Shown: positions 9,101 to 20,390 of the stretch, piece by piece
Layout of the letters: every line of letters starts with the position of its first letter
How positions within the stretch are numbered: position 1 is the first letter of the stretch
NCBI RefSeq assembly: GCF_001659605.2
Contig: NC_035176.2
Location: forward strand, 33,102,716-33,166,715
DNA from: Manihot esculenta
Lineage: Eukaryota; Streptophyta; Magnoliopsida; Malpighiales; Euphorbiaceae
Direction: 5' to 3'
Length of the DNA: 64,000 bases
Notes under the pieces: generated by a model
What the model saw: the letters and a program-made list of their open reading frames with translations, nothing else
What the model was told of the DNA's origin: nothing
Databases searched by the model: none
Translations under genes and position numbers: made by a program

Positions 9101-11126
9101 GACAAAGAAGAATCAGAAGTTTATATGGACCGATCAGTGTGAGGAAAGCTTTGAGGAGCTTAAGAGGAGGTTGACTTCAGCACCGGTGTTAGCTCTGCCA
9201 AAAAGTGATGATGACTTCTCAGTATATTGTGATGCATCCCGTGTGGGACTGGGTTGTGTGCTGATGCAAAATGAGAGGGTGATCGCTTATGCTTCTAGAC
9301 AGCTGAAGAAGCATGAGCTGAATTACCCCACACATGACCTAGAGATGGCAGCAGTGATCTTTGCACTCAAGATGTGGAGGCATTACCTTTATGGAGTAAA
9401 GTGTGAGATCTTCACAGATCATAAGAGCCTGCAGTACATCTTGAGTCAGAGAGAACTGAACATGAGGCAGAGGAGATGGGTAGAGCTGTTGAGTGACTAT
9501 GATTGTAAGATTCAGTACCATCCGGGTAAGGCGAATGTTGTGGCAGACGCCCTAAGCCGGAAATCACTCGGCAGTCTATCCCACATTTCAGCAGAGAGGA
9601 GGCCGGTGGTGAAGGAGTTCCACAGACTTATGAGTGAGGGATTACAGTTGGAGTTGTCTGGCACAGGTGCCTTAGTGGCTCAGATGAGAGTGACACCCGT
9701 GTTTCTGGAGCAGGTAGCTCAGAAACAGCATGAGGACCCAGAGTTGGTCAGGATAGCCAGAACGGTTCAGTCAGGCCAGAGTAATGAGTTCAAGTTTGAT
9801 GATAAGGGGATCCTCCGCTACGGGAACAGATTATGTGTGCCAGATGACATTGGTCTGAAGGGAGATATTATGGGGGAAGCCCATAATACCAGGTATAGTG
9901 TTCACCCTGGAGCCACCAAGATGTATCAGGATCTGAAGAGAGTGTATTGGTGGCCAGCTATGAAGAAGGACGTGGCACTGTTCGTGTCAGCCTGCGATGT
10001 GTGTCAGAGGGTGAAACTAGAGCATCAGAAGCCGGCTGGAATGTTGAACCCGCTACCTATTCCAGAGTGGAAATGGGAGAATATAGCTATGGACTTCGTA
10101 GTGGGGTTACCGGCGACGTCCAACAGATTGGACTCCATATGGGTGATTGTGGACAGACTCACCAAATCTGCTCACTTCATCCCTGTCAGGAGTGGTTACT
10201 CTGTGGACAAGTTGGCGCAGGTGTACGTAGATGAGATTGTCAGACTGCATGGGGTCCCGGTATCTATAGTGTCAGATAGAGGGCCCCAGTTCACCTCCAG
10301 GTTTTGGCGGAGTCTGCAGAACGCTATGGGTACCAGATTAGACTTCAGTACTGCCTTCCACCCACAGACGGACGGACAGTCAGAGAGGACCATCCAGACA
10401 ATAGAGGATATGCTCAGAATGTGTGTGCTAGATTTTGGCGGTTCTTGGAGGCAGCATCTACCTTTGGTGGAGTTTGCCTACAATAACAGCTATCATGCTA
10501 GCATAGGGATGGCTCCATATGAAGCTTTGTATGGGAGGAAGTGCAGATCACCTATCTGCTGGGAGGAAGTAGGAGAGAGGACTCTTGCGGGTCCGGAGTT
10601 AGTAGAGCTTACCAGTAGGGTGGTACCCATAATCAGAGAGAGGATCAAGACTGCTGCTAGTCGGCAGAAGAGTTATGCAGATATCCGTAGAAGACAGCTA
10701 GAGTTTCAGGAGGGGGATTTGGTTTTGCTCAAGGTGTCTCCTATGAAAGGAGTGGTTCGGTTCGGGAAGAAGGGTAAGTTAGCTCCACGGTACATCGGTC
10801 CTTTCGAGGTGCTTCAGAGGGTCGGTAATGTGTCGTACAAGCTAGACTTGCCTGCTTCTATGGAGAGAATCCATCCGGTTTTCCATGTTTCCATGTTGAG
10901 GAAGTACGTGTCGGATCCTGGAAAGGTTCTTAGTGAGCCTGATATGGAGATCCATGAGGATCTCACCTATGTAGAACAGCCAGTGCGGATCCTAGACACT
11001 CAGATCAGAAAGTTGAGGAACAAGGAAATCCCGATGGTAAAGGTCCTTTGGAACCACCACAACTTAGAGGAATGCACATGGGAGACACGGGAGTCCATGC
11101 TCCAGCAATACCCCCATCTGTTCTGA
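6141..11126 (+). CDS. Chromovirus gag-pol polyprotein, uninterrupted
   Basis: One open frame of 1,661 residues. The frame is open from 6072, but I prefer ATG 6141 (MRGTRRSAR) because it follows a good 3' splice site (ctgtttttcag, AG at 6131-6132). In order, counting from 6072: proline/tyrosine-rich N terminus; gag domain ~210-380; CCHC zinc knuckle ~472-485 ([14 protein letters not shown]) preceded by a CX2C pair; retropepsin with MDPGASHSF ~570; RT with FIDD ~905-908; RNase H from ~1050; integrase with an HHCC finger ~1269-1310 and D, D, E near 1340, 1401 and 1438; C-terminal chromodomain-like segment ending at the stop. The protein would package, copy and integrate the element. The protease has D-P-G rather than D-S/T-G; I recall this from relatives, so I do not count it as a lesion. 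No frameshift or stop was seen. Confidence 0.93.
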   Translation: MRGTRRSARLTGVPPQDEGTDARPPALPRAMSSRSNRDRVARDPRRSLDLGRSRSVRGTVQGGMSEDMEVDQRRDGSLGVSMPEEGMGESEGGTQASSYVQPHHYPPYSHHPGYSMGGTSDYPSFSPYPPHMPYPPYYPPYSQYPMYPPPPPFTSTANPTPGDVVPPPPPVSTVPETQVPKPTSSGGSKVKMTDYMKLGAPQFETGDDPFVYLERVKAITDEIGADDSRAIQMAGFTLKCKKAREWFKNYVNPRVDSMNWEEFSNEFAGWAFPDSSRELKMIEFEQLRQTDDMSVDEYTDRFLELLPYAGLNLDTDQKKSRRYIMRLHSRYSSLVQSSERESFHAIVDMARRMEASAIVEGKVKQSVAQSSGSKTPGGERLDSSSLSTAVAGNKKWDRGHRKSKKNKFWNKIKSGLGLGSGSSSGAEVTACMRCGRPHKGVCLAGTNTCFRCGQAGHLARDCPRGAFTAPSQQTTSGSVVQPVAPAATQASGRGRGRGSASSSAGYRGEGPSAPARIFTMTQQEANTSNTVVAGNLIIGCSDVYALMDPGASHSFVAPRVVERVGLMVSGLECPLWVSGPKCDPSVAEAVCQCSPVFIEGRCLSADLVVLDLTDFDVILGMDWLSTHGATLDCRDKVVRFRDQDGSEVVFRGDKRGTPRGLISALQARRLLRRGCQGFLAHVRELDSHVREPASVPVVSEFLDVFPDELPGLPPAREIEFEIELMPGTRPISIPPYRMAPAELKELKEQLQELVDKGFIQPSTSPWGAPVLFVKKKDGSLRLCIDYRQLNKVTIKNKYPLPRIDDLFDQLAGAGCFSKIDLRSGYHQLRIRNEDVPKTAFRTRYGHYEFLVMPFGLTNAPAAFMDLMNRVFSQYLDHFVIVFIDDILVYSRNAEEHAHHLRTVLQTLREHGLYAKFSKCEFWLRSISFLGHIVSEQGIEVDPKKVEAVANWPRPTTVTEIKSFLGLAGYYRRFVQDFSKIAAPMTKLTKKNQKFIWTDQCEESFEELKRRLTSAPVLALPKSDDDFSVYCDASRVGLGCVLMQNERVIAYASRQLKKHELNYPTHDLEMAAVIFALKMWRHYLYGVKCEIFTDHKSLQYILSQRELNMRQRRWVELLSDYDCKIQYHPGKANVVADALSRKSLGSLSHISAERRPVVKEFHRLMSEGLQLELSGTGALVAQMRVTPVFLEQVAQKQHEDPELVRIARTVQSGQSNEFKFDDKGILRYGNRLCVPDDIGLKGDIMGEAHNTRYSVHPGATKMYQDLKRVYWWPAMKKDVALFVSACDVCQRVKLEHQKPAGMLNPLPIPEWKWENIAMDFVVGLPATSNRLDSIWVIVDRLTKSAHFIPVRSGYSVDKLAQVYVDEIVRLHGVPVSIVSDRGPQFTSRFWRSLQNAMGTRLDFSTAFHPQTDGQSERTIQTIEDMLRMCVLDFGGSWRQHLPLVEFAYNNSYHASIGMAPYEALYGRKCRSPICWEEVGERTLAGPELVELTSRVVPIIRERIKTAASRQKSYADIRRRQLEFQEGDLVLLKVSPMKGVVRFGKKGKLAPRYIGPFEVLQRVGNVSYKLDLPASMERIHPVFHVSMLRKYVSDPGKVLSEPDMEIHEDLTYVEQPVRILDTQIRKLRNKEIPMVKVLWNHHNLEECTWETRESMLQQYPHLF

Positions 11127-11220
11127 GGTGAGTGTTAGTTGTTCTATGTGTTGCATGTATGATATATTGTATGCTATGTTGTATGTTATGATTGATGCCA
11201 TGCTTTGTATGTTAGTTGAG

Positions 11221-11242
11221 GAACATTCGGGGACGAATGTTC
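11221..11242 (+). other. Perfect 9-bp hairpin just before the polypurine tract
   Basis: GAACATTCG and CGAATGTTC are separated by GGGA, giving a 9-bp stem with a 4-base loop. It lies three bases before the polypurine tract and 15 bases before the 3' LTR. Similar words occur at this place in related plant chromoviruses as I remember them. A role in plus-strand priming or RNA 3' processing is inference. Confidence 0.8.
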
Positions 11243-11244
11243 TT

Positions 11245-11257
11245 AAGGGGGGGAGAA
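11245..11257 (+). other. Polypurine tract
   Basis: A run of 13 purines (aagggggggagaa) directly abuts the 3' LTR start, the expected plus-strand primer. Confidence 0.92.
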
Positions 11258-13534
11258 TGTAATACCCGGCTAGACTCCGGTATCGGAATCCCTACCGTCT
11301 GGTGGGACCTCGGATGTCGGAAACCTCTAGAAGGGTAAAACCATGATTTTATGAAATGTTTTCATGTATTTCATGTTTTTAAGTAAGAATTAAATGAGTT
11401 TTTGCATGAAAAATCTTTGGAGGAAAACCCAGGTTCGGCCGCCGAACTTTGAGGTTCAGCCGCCGAACATGCATGCTTTCGGAGGGACTTTAGGCGCCCG
11501 AAAGTTTTGAGTGAGGGAAGTCAAGGTTCGGCCGCCGAACCTCATGTTCGGCCGCCGAACCTTGCATGCATGCGGAGGCACCTTCGGCCCCCGAACGTGG
11601 CCTGGCCAGCCACTATAAAAGGGACCCTTAGCCGAAATGGGCGAGGTTTTCTCCCATTTTCGGCCACAACAAGCTTCCGATCTCCCTCTCCTCAAATCTT
11701 GTGTTCTTTCACTAGATCTCCTCCATCTTTCTTGAGTTTTAAACCCACATTGCAAGTTTTAAGCTTTAAAGGCAAGTTTTGGAGCTTTGGAAACTCAGGA
11801 GCTCTCGTACTTGGATCTCCGAGTTGAGTCGTCTCTTTCTCGATCTTCAAGAGGTAAGAGCCGATCTTAAGCTCAATGTATGTTTTAAATGAGTTTCATG
11901 AAGTTTTAAGGGGTAGAGAAGCATGTTAGAGTTAGTTGAGCATATGTTAGGTTTATGTGATTTTTTTGAACAATGTGGCTTGCTTGATGTGTGTTTGAAG
12001 TGTTGTAGTTGGGGCATATGTTTGTATGAGGCCACTAGGAACTGGTATGATGTGTATGCATGAGTAGAATCAAGTTTATGCAGGTTTTGGGGCGTTTTGG
12101 AGGCTGTGGACACAAGGGAGCCAAGTTTCTGCCCTTCGGCAGAAACTCAGGTTCGGCCGCCGAAGTGACTTTCGGCCGCCGAACCCCCTTGTGGAGGCAG
12201 TTTCGGCTGCCGAAGCCTGCCCCCGAAACTCAAGGTTCGTCTCTGTCTGGGAGGTTCGGCCGCCGAAAGTGCCGCCGAACCTGCATGACTTTCGGCTGCA
12301 GAGGGACTTTCGGCCGCCGAACCTGCCGCCGAAAGTGCCCTGTTCAGCCATTTCTTGCATGTTTTCATGTGATGTTTTCAGGATGTTTTAGGGGGTTTTT
12401 GGGGAGCTTTTCAGAGTCACGTTCATGTATGTTTGGTGCCTCATTTGAGTCCACCTGTGTAGGTTCGGACCCGAGGAACCGAGACCCCCGGTTGTGAGAT
12501 AGTTGTTCAGAGTTCGTTGTCAAGCTTCAGTTACCAGGTGAGTGGAACAACCCCTTAAGCTTTAAAGTAAATGAATAAATGAATGAATCATAAAGCATTG
12601 CCCATGCATCATTATGCCATGCAATATTAGGTTGCTTGCATTAGAATGCACGAATATGTTGCATTGCATAATTTGTTGTTGATGTGGATGAACATTGAAT
12701 GATCCATTAGCCCTCGTATGACATGATAGCCTATGTGAGTCCAGGTGTGCCTGCTACGGCTCTACGCCCCTGGCACTATGATTGATGATGGAAGTCCGGG
12801 TGTGCCTGCTACGGCTCTACGCCCCCGGCATGTATAAGTAAGAAAGATAGGGGCTAAATGGTGACAAGTTCATCCTTGTTGTGAAATGTTTGTGTTATGA
12901 CGCATACATGAAAGCATGAATAAGAAAAAGTTAAATAATAATAAAATGAATAATAATATACCTAAAAATGGAGGAATTAAAACAAATGTTTTTAGTTTCT
13001 GCTCACTGGGCTTTTAGCTCACCCCACTCCCATTATCCCCAGAGTTGCAGGTACAGGAGAGATCAAGAAGTCAGCTAGAGTGAAGTCAAGTCATATGTAT
13101 GTAATAGCTAGAGTATGTGGACATGACATATGATAAGAATGTAATGTAAGGTTTGAACAGTTATGTTATGTAACTATGTTATTGAGGATAGATTTGTGCT
13201 TGACCATAGTATATGTTAATCCCTTGGTATGTACATGATCTTATTTTATGATGTATATGTGAACCAACTCAACACAGATTATATTTTGCCTTTGAGGCTT
13301 TGATGAAATCCCACAGAGGGATTAATGTTTATGTATATGATGAATACAGTGCATGCACAGGTTGAGTTTGGTGTATGAAGCAAAAGAAAAGTTTTAATTC
13401 TTATGTATGTTTGTTGATCATGTATGGGATTAAACAGGTAAACAGGATGTATGTAGGCTTGCTACGGGTCCCGGCGGCCTTAAGCCGATCTGGATCCTAG
13501 CGCCGGTAACGGGTCGGATTTCCGGGTCGTTACA
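11258..13534 (+). repeat. 3' LTR of complete chromovirus (2,277 bp)
   Basis: It begins tgtaatacccggctagactc and ends cgggtcgttaca. It is offset by exactly 7,664 bases from the 5' LTR, with equal length and no difference seen. It carries the same TATA box (11614-11620), palindrome clusters and subrepeats, so it could also drive outward transcription into the flank. Confidence 0.95.
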
Positions 13535-14160
13535 TCTGCCTTTCTTTAAGAAGCTAAGGAAAGTCTCGAACTTTGAATAGACGAAAAATTGTCAGGAGGC
13601 CTTCAATAGCCTCAAAGAATATCTCAGCTCTCCACACATACTCAGCAGTCCCTTGGCAGGAGAAGAGGAGTACTACTAAGAGAAGAGACATGGATCTAGA
13701 AACCCGTCTTCTATGTCAGCAAAGTACTTAAAGACGCTGAGGTAAGGTATATGAATATAGAGAAATTGACATTTGCTTTGTTGTTGGCAATGAGGAAGTT
13801 CAAGATGTATCTGGAAGACCACCGGGGAGTAATTAGCCTTTGAAAAAGATCTTACATAGGCCTGAAACTTCAGGTCGGATGCTCACATGGTCGGTAGAAA
13901 TCAGCATGTATTACCTCATTTACTGACCTCGAACAGTAATCAAAGCCCAACCCTATTCAGAGTCTTAGAAGCCATGAGAAAGAGAGCTGTTGTTGGAAAA
14001 TTAACACCGATCTGAGAAACCACGGGAAAGAATCTCCAAAATCACCATACCAGGAGTATACAAAATCGAAGATTTGCAGGGAAACCCAAATCTTACGCTT
14101 AGAACATCCGGCACTTAAAAAACGTACTTTCCATAAAGATGTACAATGTAAACTGCTGTA
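13535..14160 (+). pseudogene. RNase H fragment and tail of TAT element, copy 1
   Basis: Directly after the duplicated tctgc the host element resumes: a segment reading LPFFKKLRK, then YVSK and a following MRKFKMYLEDH, the RT connection and RNase H of the TAT lineage. Stops break the frame (for example near 13578 and 13678). Integrase is not recognisable. The last ~200 bp are non-coding tail. Confidence 0.75.
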
Positions 14161-14220
14161 TTGAAAATATAAATAAAATTATTTTTTTTACTTCCAAAAT
14201 ACCTCTGAGCAGATGATGAA

Positions 14221-14590
14221 ATCCTCAATAAGGTGAGTGACTAATCTTGAAAATAAGACTGCCGGTACCATAAAACCGATTAGAAGACAAAACCCTTAAT
14301 GAGGTAGGTAACTGGTCTTGAAAATAAGACCGTTGACATCACAAAACCGGTTGAAAATACAAAGCCCTTAATTAGATAGGTAACCGATCTCGAAAATAAA
14401 ATTGACTGCACCACTGCAAAACCGATTGAGAAGATAAAATCCCGAATAAAGTAGGTGACAGATCTCGAAAATAAGACCACTGACACTATAAAATTGATTG
14501 AAAAAATAAAATCCTAAATGAGATAGATGACCGATTTTAAAAATAAGATTATTGACACCACACACAAAATCGATCAAATTGAAGAATAAA
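14221..14590 (+). repeat. Tandem repeats, about 72 bp x 5, at the 3' tail of TAT copy 1
   Basis: Five diverged units share the order cctnaatnaggtaggtgac, then tcgaaaataagac, then caccaaaaccgattgaaaa. They lie beyond the RNase H remnant, where TAT-lineage elements are known to carry hypervariable tandem repeats between pol and the 3' LTR. Open frames on the minus strand (14280-14622) merely reflect the periodicity. Confidence 0.8.
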
Positions 14591-15517
14591 AAAAATAAAA
14601 GCTCTGCCAGCCTTTCACACAAAGGGCCGCATGCACCATTTTTATTTTTTTAAAAAATAAAAAAGAAGTTGCGACGCTTTCAAGTGCGGTAGCATCTTAT
14701 GCTTGTTTGTTCACTCCTTTATCGGCAGTGAAAGCCCCTATTCCATAAAATCTTTTAGTTCCCTCCCCACATTTATTTCTTTTTTACACTCATTTTATAA
14801 AAACCCCTTCAACTTGCAAGCAATTTTGAAAACGCTAAAGCTGCATGATTCCCATTTCTCTTTTACAGGGACAATAATATCAACCCATGTAAAGTTGAAT
14901 GGCTAACCTTTTATTTGAACAGACTGCTAATAGATTCTGATCTTACAATCTTATTAAAAAGAAAGATTCTGTTAACTTCAATTTAAGCATAGTTTCACGA
15001 AATGGTAGTAGACAAAACAATTACATAGCTTTCATTCTTTGTCCACGCTGTTGAACACCAAGAAATACCATGGCTGATAATTGGCAGCATATGAAGCCTT
15101 CTTACCGCAGAAACAAGTCACAACTAGGCCTTAAAACCACTCAAGCAGATGCCAGACACAATCAGATACAATATCTGCAGTCCTTAAAAGTGGCAGAAAA
15201 TGAAAAAGATGTCAAAAAAGAAGTTATATTCCATTTAATTCGTCAAATATAAAATCCATAGCTATGTTACAACAGGATAGTTACGTTCAAGTTCACATGA
15301 AAATGTCAAAAACTAAATATTCTCAGCAACAAAACTTGATGAGGAGACTGAAATACAAACATACTTAAGGGTCTTTCAGATGTCTAACTAGTACAACCTA
15401 GTATAGCTTCTCAAAGGTAAAAGAATTGACCAATGTTTTCAAAAAAAGTTGCATCCTTAGTAATTTGTATTCTGGATTGCAATTTCCATATGCCAGAAAG
15501 TTAGTGATTTGGAATAA
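14591..15517. other. No gene recognised
   Basis: Left boundary of the gene island. The stretch is AT-rich with poly-A/T runs near 14637-14665. A 60-codon open frame at 15070 (plus) has no recognisable similarity or splice context. Whether the TAT 3' LTR survives here could not be decided. Confidence 0.5.
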
Positions 15518-15520
15518 TAA

Positions 15521-16664
15521 GGCCTTGTTTAGTTGTGGAAAACAAGGCTTATTTTCCAGGAAACTAGAAAATGGAAATTAGGGTTTAGTAATAGAAATTC
15601 TCCAAATGAATTAGACAAATTATGTAACTTAAAACTAAACTCTAGAATACTACTTTACATTGATTTCCACTAAAAAAATGGTCTATTTCTCAAAACGGAA
15701 AACAGTTTTCTACTTTTGCTCTATTTTGGGCCTTTGCCGAATGATAATAATAGGATCAAATCCCAGCAACAACATTCAAGGCATTTTTTTTGACAAAGTA
15801 TTCTTATTCTGTATATGCTGCAATGATCACATTTAGTTTAGGTATCAATAAACTTGGGATGTTTTTTTTCATTTCCTAAAAAAAATGGCTGCTGGGGTTC
15901 CAAAAACAGCATACATTCTTATTCTGTATATGTTACTATAAGTTTTTGAATTTAGATTAATTATTTTTGTTCAAATAAAAGGCTTAGACAACACATCTCT
16001 AAATGCTATTCTTACTTTCTTAGTCTTTGTATTCTTCATGATGAATCCCACATCGATTTTGGAAAAGGGTTATGTGCCCCTTATATGAGCCATAGGTAAT
16101 CCTCCCCTTTGAGCTAGCTTTTGGGGTGAGTTAGGTCTAACCCAAATTTAACATGGCATCAGAGCCTCTTATCTGATGTTGGGCCTCCCATGAATATGTT
16201 ACGCATCAGTAAAATTCTGGGCGTGAGGGGGTGTGTTGAATCCTACATCGATTGTGGAAAGAGTAACGTGCCCCTTATATGAGCCATAGATAATCCTCCC
16301 CCTTGAGCTAGTTTTTGGGGTGAGTTAGGTCTGACCCAAATTTAACACTTCATAATGATTCTTACTAATATATAATTTGTTTCAATTTTGAGTATTCTAT
16401 CAAATTAAATTTTATAATGGACATGATCGTCTCTGAGTTTAAAATTTAACTTTAAATAGCTAATTTTTAAATTTAATAGTACTCATTTAATACAAAATCT
16501 TAATAAAATATTAAATAGCTTAAAGGAAGACAACTAATCATAAATATGTATTTTTCTAGTTTTCCATTTGGAAAAAAAAAAAAAAAAAAGAAAATCGGAA
16601 AAATAGGTTATGGAAAGGAAAATTAAAATGAAAATAGAAAATGTTTTCTATAACTAAACAAATC
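15521..16664. mobile_element. Harbinger/Tourist-like MITE (interrupted by a TRIM)
   Basis: The left end ggccttgtttagttgtgg is matched in inverted form by the right end (ctataactaaacaaatc), giving an imperfect ~20-bp terminal inverted repeat. TAA flanks both sides (15518-15520 and 16665-16667), as expected for PIF/Harbinger-type insertions. Without the nested TRIM and its duplication the element is about 830 bp. No transposase is visible. Confidence 0.55.
16039..16347 (+). mobile_element. TRIM (terminal-repeat retrotransposon in miniature), 309 bp
   Basis: Two direct terminal repeats of about 115 bp (16039-16153 and 16234-16347) start TGATGAATCC or TGTTGAATCC and end TTTAACA. The first is followed at once by tggcatcagagcc (16154-16166), a one-mismatch initiator-Met primer site. 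The second is preceded by gcgtgaggggg, a polypurine tract. The 5-bp target duplication cttca is perfect (16034-16038, 16348-16352). Only about 80 bp lie between the repeats, so there is no coding capacity and movement must rely on another element's enzymes. Several differences between the repeats indicate an old insertion. Confidence 0.9.
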
Positions 16665-16667
16665 TAA

Positions 16668-17742
16668 ATTAGCATTCTATAAGTAGAGAACGAAACGATC
16701 TCAATCATACAAATATCAAATAATGTTTTAAGTAATTACAATTACTATGCCATAAATTTTGGTATTTTTAATATTTTTTATGATAATGAAGCAGTTAACA
16801 TAGTATTTTCTTATTGAAAAGATCATATTGGATCTATTTATTAATTTTACTATAGTAGAAAATGTTGTGTTTATCTATTCTAATTCAATATATACTATTT
16901 TTTCTACATTCCATTACATTTCCAATATGGATAATTTATTTCAATCAGACTAGGCAATCTAAAAAGAAACCTATACCAAATTTCTAAACAAGGACATTTC
17001 ACGTTATTGTTTTCATTCAGGTACCAGGGTGATTCACACTGTGGACAACCTCTCAGCTTGATTGAAAATTTAATTGATTTGATCCCATGTGCAAATGACA
17101 GCTTATGCAAAACAGAAAATAAGCAGGAAGCAAGATGGCTTCATTGATCACATTGAGTGGTATATATACAGCTGGAGTAAATGAGAAACATGCGTGAAAG
17201 AAGACAAAAGAAAAACAAACTTTCCCGCCTATCAACTACCAAATGAAAACTTAATGAAACGGTGCGCGGCATTTCTTTCTTTTCTCTGAAACAAAAAGCA
17301 GTGTTGTTTCATTAATCCAAATGCACCGCATCAATAAGCCAACAAAAATAGAAACACTTTTAGATCTAAAACTAGTGGTAAAATTTGATACAAGACATCC
17401 ACATAAAGCAACAACTTTTGCTCCACATTCTCTTTCACAACATCACATGCATAACTAGCAACTGCTTAATTTAGACACTTTTACAAAACCACAAAGCAAT
17501 GTGTTCATGAGTTGCACATAAAAACAAGAGAGTTAATCACATTGTCGAAACTAATAAATATAGGTTCACAGTAAAATCAGGAGTTATGTAATCAAGAGTC
17601 TTGCTATCAGAAATACAAAGTGAACATTTTCCATATATGTTTTAAAAGCATTAAAATGACAATAATGTGATGAAAAAACCAAAAAGTTTATGAGAACAGA
17701 TGCAATATGGAGTTAAAATTAATACCAAGAGAAATGAGCATA
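16668..17742. other. Intergenic DNA, no gene recognised
   Basis: AT-rich spacer. The part nearest 17742 is probably the 3' untranslated and flanking region of the minus-strand C1D gene. No other ORF with recognisable similarity was seen. Confidence 0.5.
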
Positions 17743-19036
17743 TCAGCCCACATGCAGATCATCATCATCTAGAGCGTCGATTTGTATAGGTCCCTTGAGA
17801 CCACTTGTATTATCACCAAGAAGCTCACGTGCTGCTTTTTCAAGAAATTCTGAAGTAGCAGTTTGGACTGAATGTTTTTCACATGATTGATATTTCCTCT
17901 TCTTTTGTATTTTTCTCTCCAAATACTTTATCCTGGTTCCTTCTCCTTTACTGATATCTCTCATACTTTTCTTCTGTTCTGCATGGTGGAACTAGTTTCA
18001 AATAACATAGGCATTAAACCCAAGCCAATAGCAATTAACATTTAGAAAGGGACAGATTACATACCAGGGGTAAGGTCAGGCAAAGAATGTTCAATGAAAC
18101 GGGTTGCAGCCTGGTAATTTAAGGTGGTGGAAGGTCGCAACGGTGCTTCAGGAACAAATTCAGACTTGTTTGATCAGTAAGAACGTACTACTAAAAGCCT
18201 AAACTCGTCATCAGGGACTAAGACTTACTCAGCACAATAACCTTCCAATATGCAGATAAAAAGTTTCTTAACCTAGACTACTAGATAGCAGTTAAAAATA
18301 CAGGTTGCATGAATAACAACACAAATCCAAGGGAAAATGAGTACCTTTACTCAAATCTATGGACTGTTCAAGCTTCTCTTGGTACAAATTCAACCTCTCC
18401 TACAGATGATAAACCCAAAGAGCAGATTTTTGGTGAAACACATAAATATAATATCTAATTCATAAGCTCTTTCTACTCTTATACATAAAGCAACACATTG
18501 AAGAAGAAGAGCATATAAAAGACTAAATAAAAAAGTAAAAAGCATATGCCTACTCAGGTTGCAATGAGAAGAATATCAGGGACGTCATAATACAATAACC
18601 ATAGAAATGTCCAGAAACAATCTAAACAATAAAACGAAACTCCCAGATTTAAGAATTATGGGAAGTAACAGGGTAAAAGAAGGCATACAAGCTCTGTCTT
18701 CACTGGATGCTCATCTGGGTCAATTCCACTACATCTCAATCTCACTGAAAATCCATTAAATTGAAAAAAGTCAGATTCGAACCTAGATAAAAATTGCAGG
18801 ATAAAAAGAGTGAATAGTGAGTAATATGTACATGCGAAAAGAATAGTAGTGGCCTTGGCGAGCAAAAAAAGAGAGTGAGCTCGTTGAAGAGGGGGCATCT
18901 CGGCGAGGTCCTCCGGGTCATATTGAGAGAGGAACTGAAGCAAGTGGATCTCTACTTGTTCGAGGTCAGCCAAGGTAGTCTTGGCAGAGTCCAAGACTGG
19001 TTCAGGTACCAGTGAGCTGCTTTCCCTTTGATCCAT
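17743..19036 (-). CDS. C1D: C1D-family nuclear exosome cofactor (Sas10/Utp3/C1D domain)
   Basis: Five exons on the minus strand: 19036-18832, 18744-18689, 18399-18345, 18145-18065 and 17978-17743. All junctions are GT-AG and the frame runs through to 210 residues. The N-terminal ~95 residues form the helical Sas10/Utp3/C1D domain (LEQVEIHLLQFLSQYDPEDL, then LFLLAKATTILFALRLRCSG with the DEHPVKTEL helix). The C terminus is basic (RIKYLERKIQKKRKYQ) and ends with an acidic DALDDDDL tail. In yeast and animals the homologue (Rrp47/C1D) binds the Rrp6 exonuclease and structured RNA for rRNA and snoRNA processing, so a nucleolar or nuclear role is expected. The start is the first ATG of a frame that matches the family's N terminus. 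The upstream plus-strand gene is divergent. Confidence 0.88.
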
Positions 19037-20390
19037 TTTATTTAGGACAAAGAAAAATTCGATCTTTATTAGACGGATTTTCTGGGATTCTCTGCTCTTA
19101 TAAGCAAAAGAAAATTTTGAATTATTGTGTGCAGGCCGCTAGGGCTTTTGGAGGATTGGGAGAGGTTTATGGCGGCAGTTAAGCTTATTACTGTTTTTGG
19201 TGGTTCGAAATATACACAGATACAGGGTAGCATCTTCCAGTGATTTCTATCGTCGAATCAGCTTTCAAAGTTTTGAGTATACTTTTATTACTTATAGGAT
19301 TTTTAGGAAAATATCCTCTACGAGTCCTCTTGGATATTTACTGTGTCATGTAAATTTTTTTTTATTTATAAATATTTAAATTGATTATATTTTTAAGTAG
19401 AAAAAGTAGTTTTTTCTTAAGTTCTTCAGCTTTCTTTGCCTTTTCATTTTTAAAATATTGTTGTAATAATAATAGCTGTTAAAATATTTAATTCTCGAGT
19501 ATCTCTTTCTTGTGTGTATTTCATTCAATAATTTACATTCATCCTAAAATTTTAACACATTTTTTTTGAAAGAAAATATTTTTTAGAATTTAGATATAAA
19601 ATTTTTGAAAAATAAAGTTTAGATTTCCCTTAAAAAAAAAAAAGAAATAGGGGGCAAATTAGTAATTAAGGTGGTTGGAGAGGGAAGAGTACCTCCATTT
19701 TAAGCCCATGTGAGATTTCCTTAGGAAGATCTGCAAAGGCAGCAGGCAAATTTATCTGCTGCCTTTTCTGCACCATCTGTAAACCAAAGGATTACACATC
19801 CATTAAAGATAGATATTACCTCTGTGTCTCTCAAAATGGCCCAGCTGGTCCAATTTTTATGTAGAGCAAGAGATAAACCAAAAACCATTCACCAAATATA
19901 TAAGGAAGATACAATTTGGATATATATATGTCTTCAATTTTCCTCCAACCACACCTCTCTTCCTATCTCCTTAACACATACCCATAAAGATTTTCTTACC
20001 TTAAATGCCCTTCTCTCAATCCCTTCTTCCTTCTCTATTTCTTCATGGCCCTGCTTTTGGGTTCTTTCGTTCTGCCAAGTTCAGTGTGAGGGAACACCAG
20101 ATGCACCGATGTTTTCTCTCTATTTAGTTCTTCTCAAGTCGAATTGGGTTTCGGTTTTCTTTTATTGACTCTACAGATTTTCAGTTGGTGTTCATCGTTT
20201 CTGATTTTTCTTTTTGTTAATTCTTTCAAATCTTTATCAGAATTTGAGTCTTATCTAGGAATTGATGTAAAAAGAAAGCTCAATTTGCTTTTGTTGGGTA
20301 TTGAGGGAGGAGAAGGAGGAGGAGGATCAATTCTCTGTTTATACCGCCCAAACCCTACGGATAATAAATTGTTTAATGCTGAAGAATAAC
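19037..20390. other. Divergent intergenic region with leader of the downstream plus-strand gene
   Basis: This separates C1D (-) from the small plus-strand gene at 20391. AT-rich DNA lies at 19330-19640. A TATA-like tatataagg near 19897 and a pyrimidine-rich stretch (19935-20040) look like a promoter and leader for the plus gene. Open frames at 19824 and 20144 have no family resemblance and are probably leader sequence. Confidence 0.4.

Larger units (their letters stand above)
3594..13534 (+). mobile_element. Complete Tekay/Del-type chromovirus (Ty3/gypsy LTR retrotransposon), 9,941 bp
   Basis: All expected parts are present and in order: 5' LTR 3594-5870, primer site 5874-5885, single gag-pol frame 6141-11126, hairpin 11221-11242, polypurine tract 11245-11257, 3' LTR 11258-13534. 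A 5-bp duplication (tctgc) flanks the whole. Both LTRs are exactly 2,277 bp and I saw no difference between them wherever I compared. That means a recent insertion and possible present-day competence. The long LTRs, single polyprotein and C-terminal chromodomain-like tail point to the Tekay (Del) clade. The clade call is from motif pattern, not a phylogeny. The element sits inside the RT region of a dead TAT element. Confidence 0.93.

Noticed and set aside
14280..14622. Minus-strand open frames of 68 and 84 codons
   Set aside because: They follow the ~72-bp tandem repeat and encode a periodic hydrophobic string; best explained by the repeat itself.
15070..15252. 60-codon plus-strand open frame
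   Set aside because: No recognised similarity, no splice partners, in a repeat-rich boundary region.
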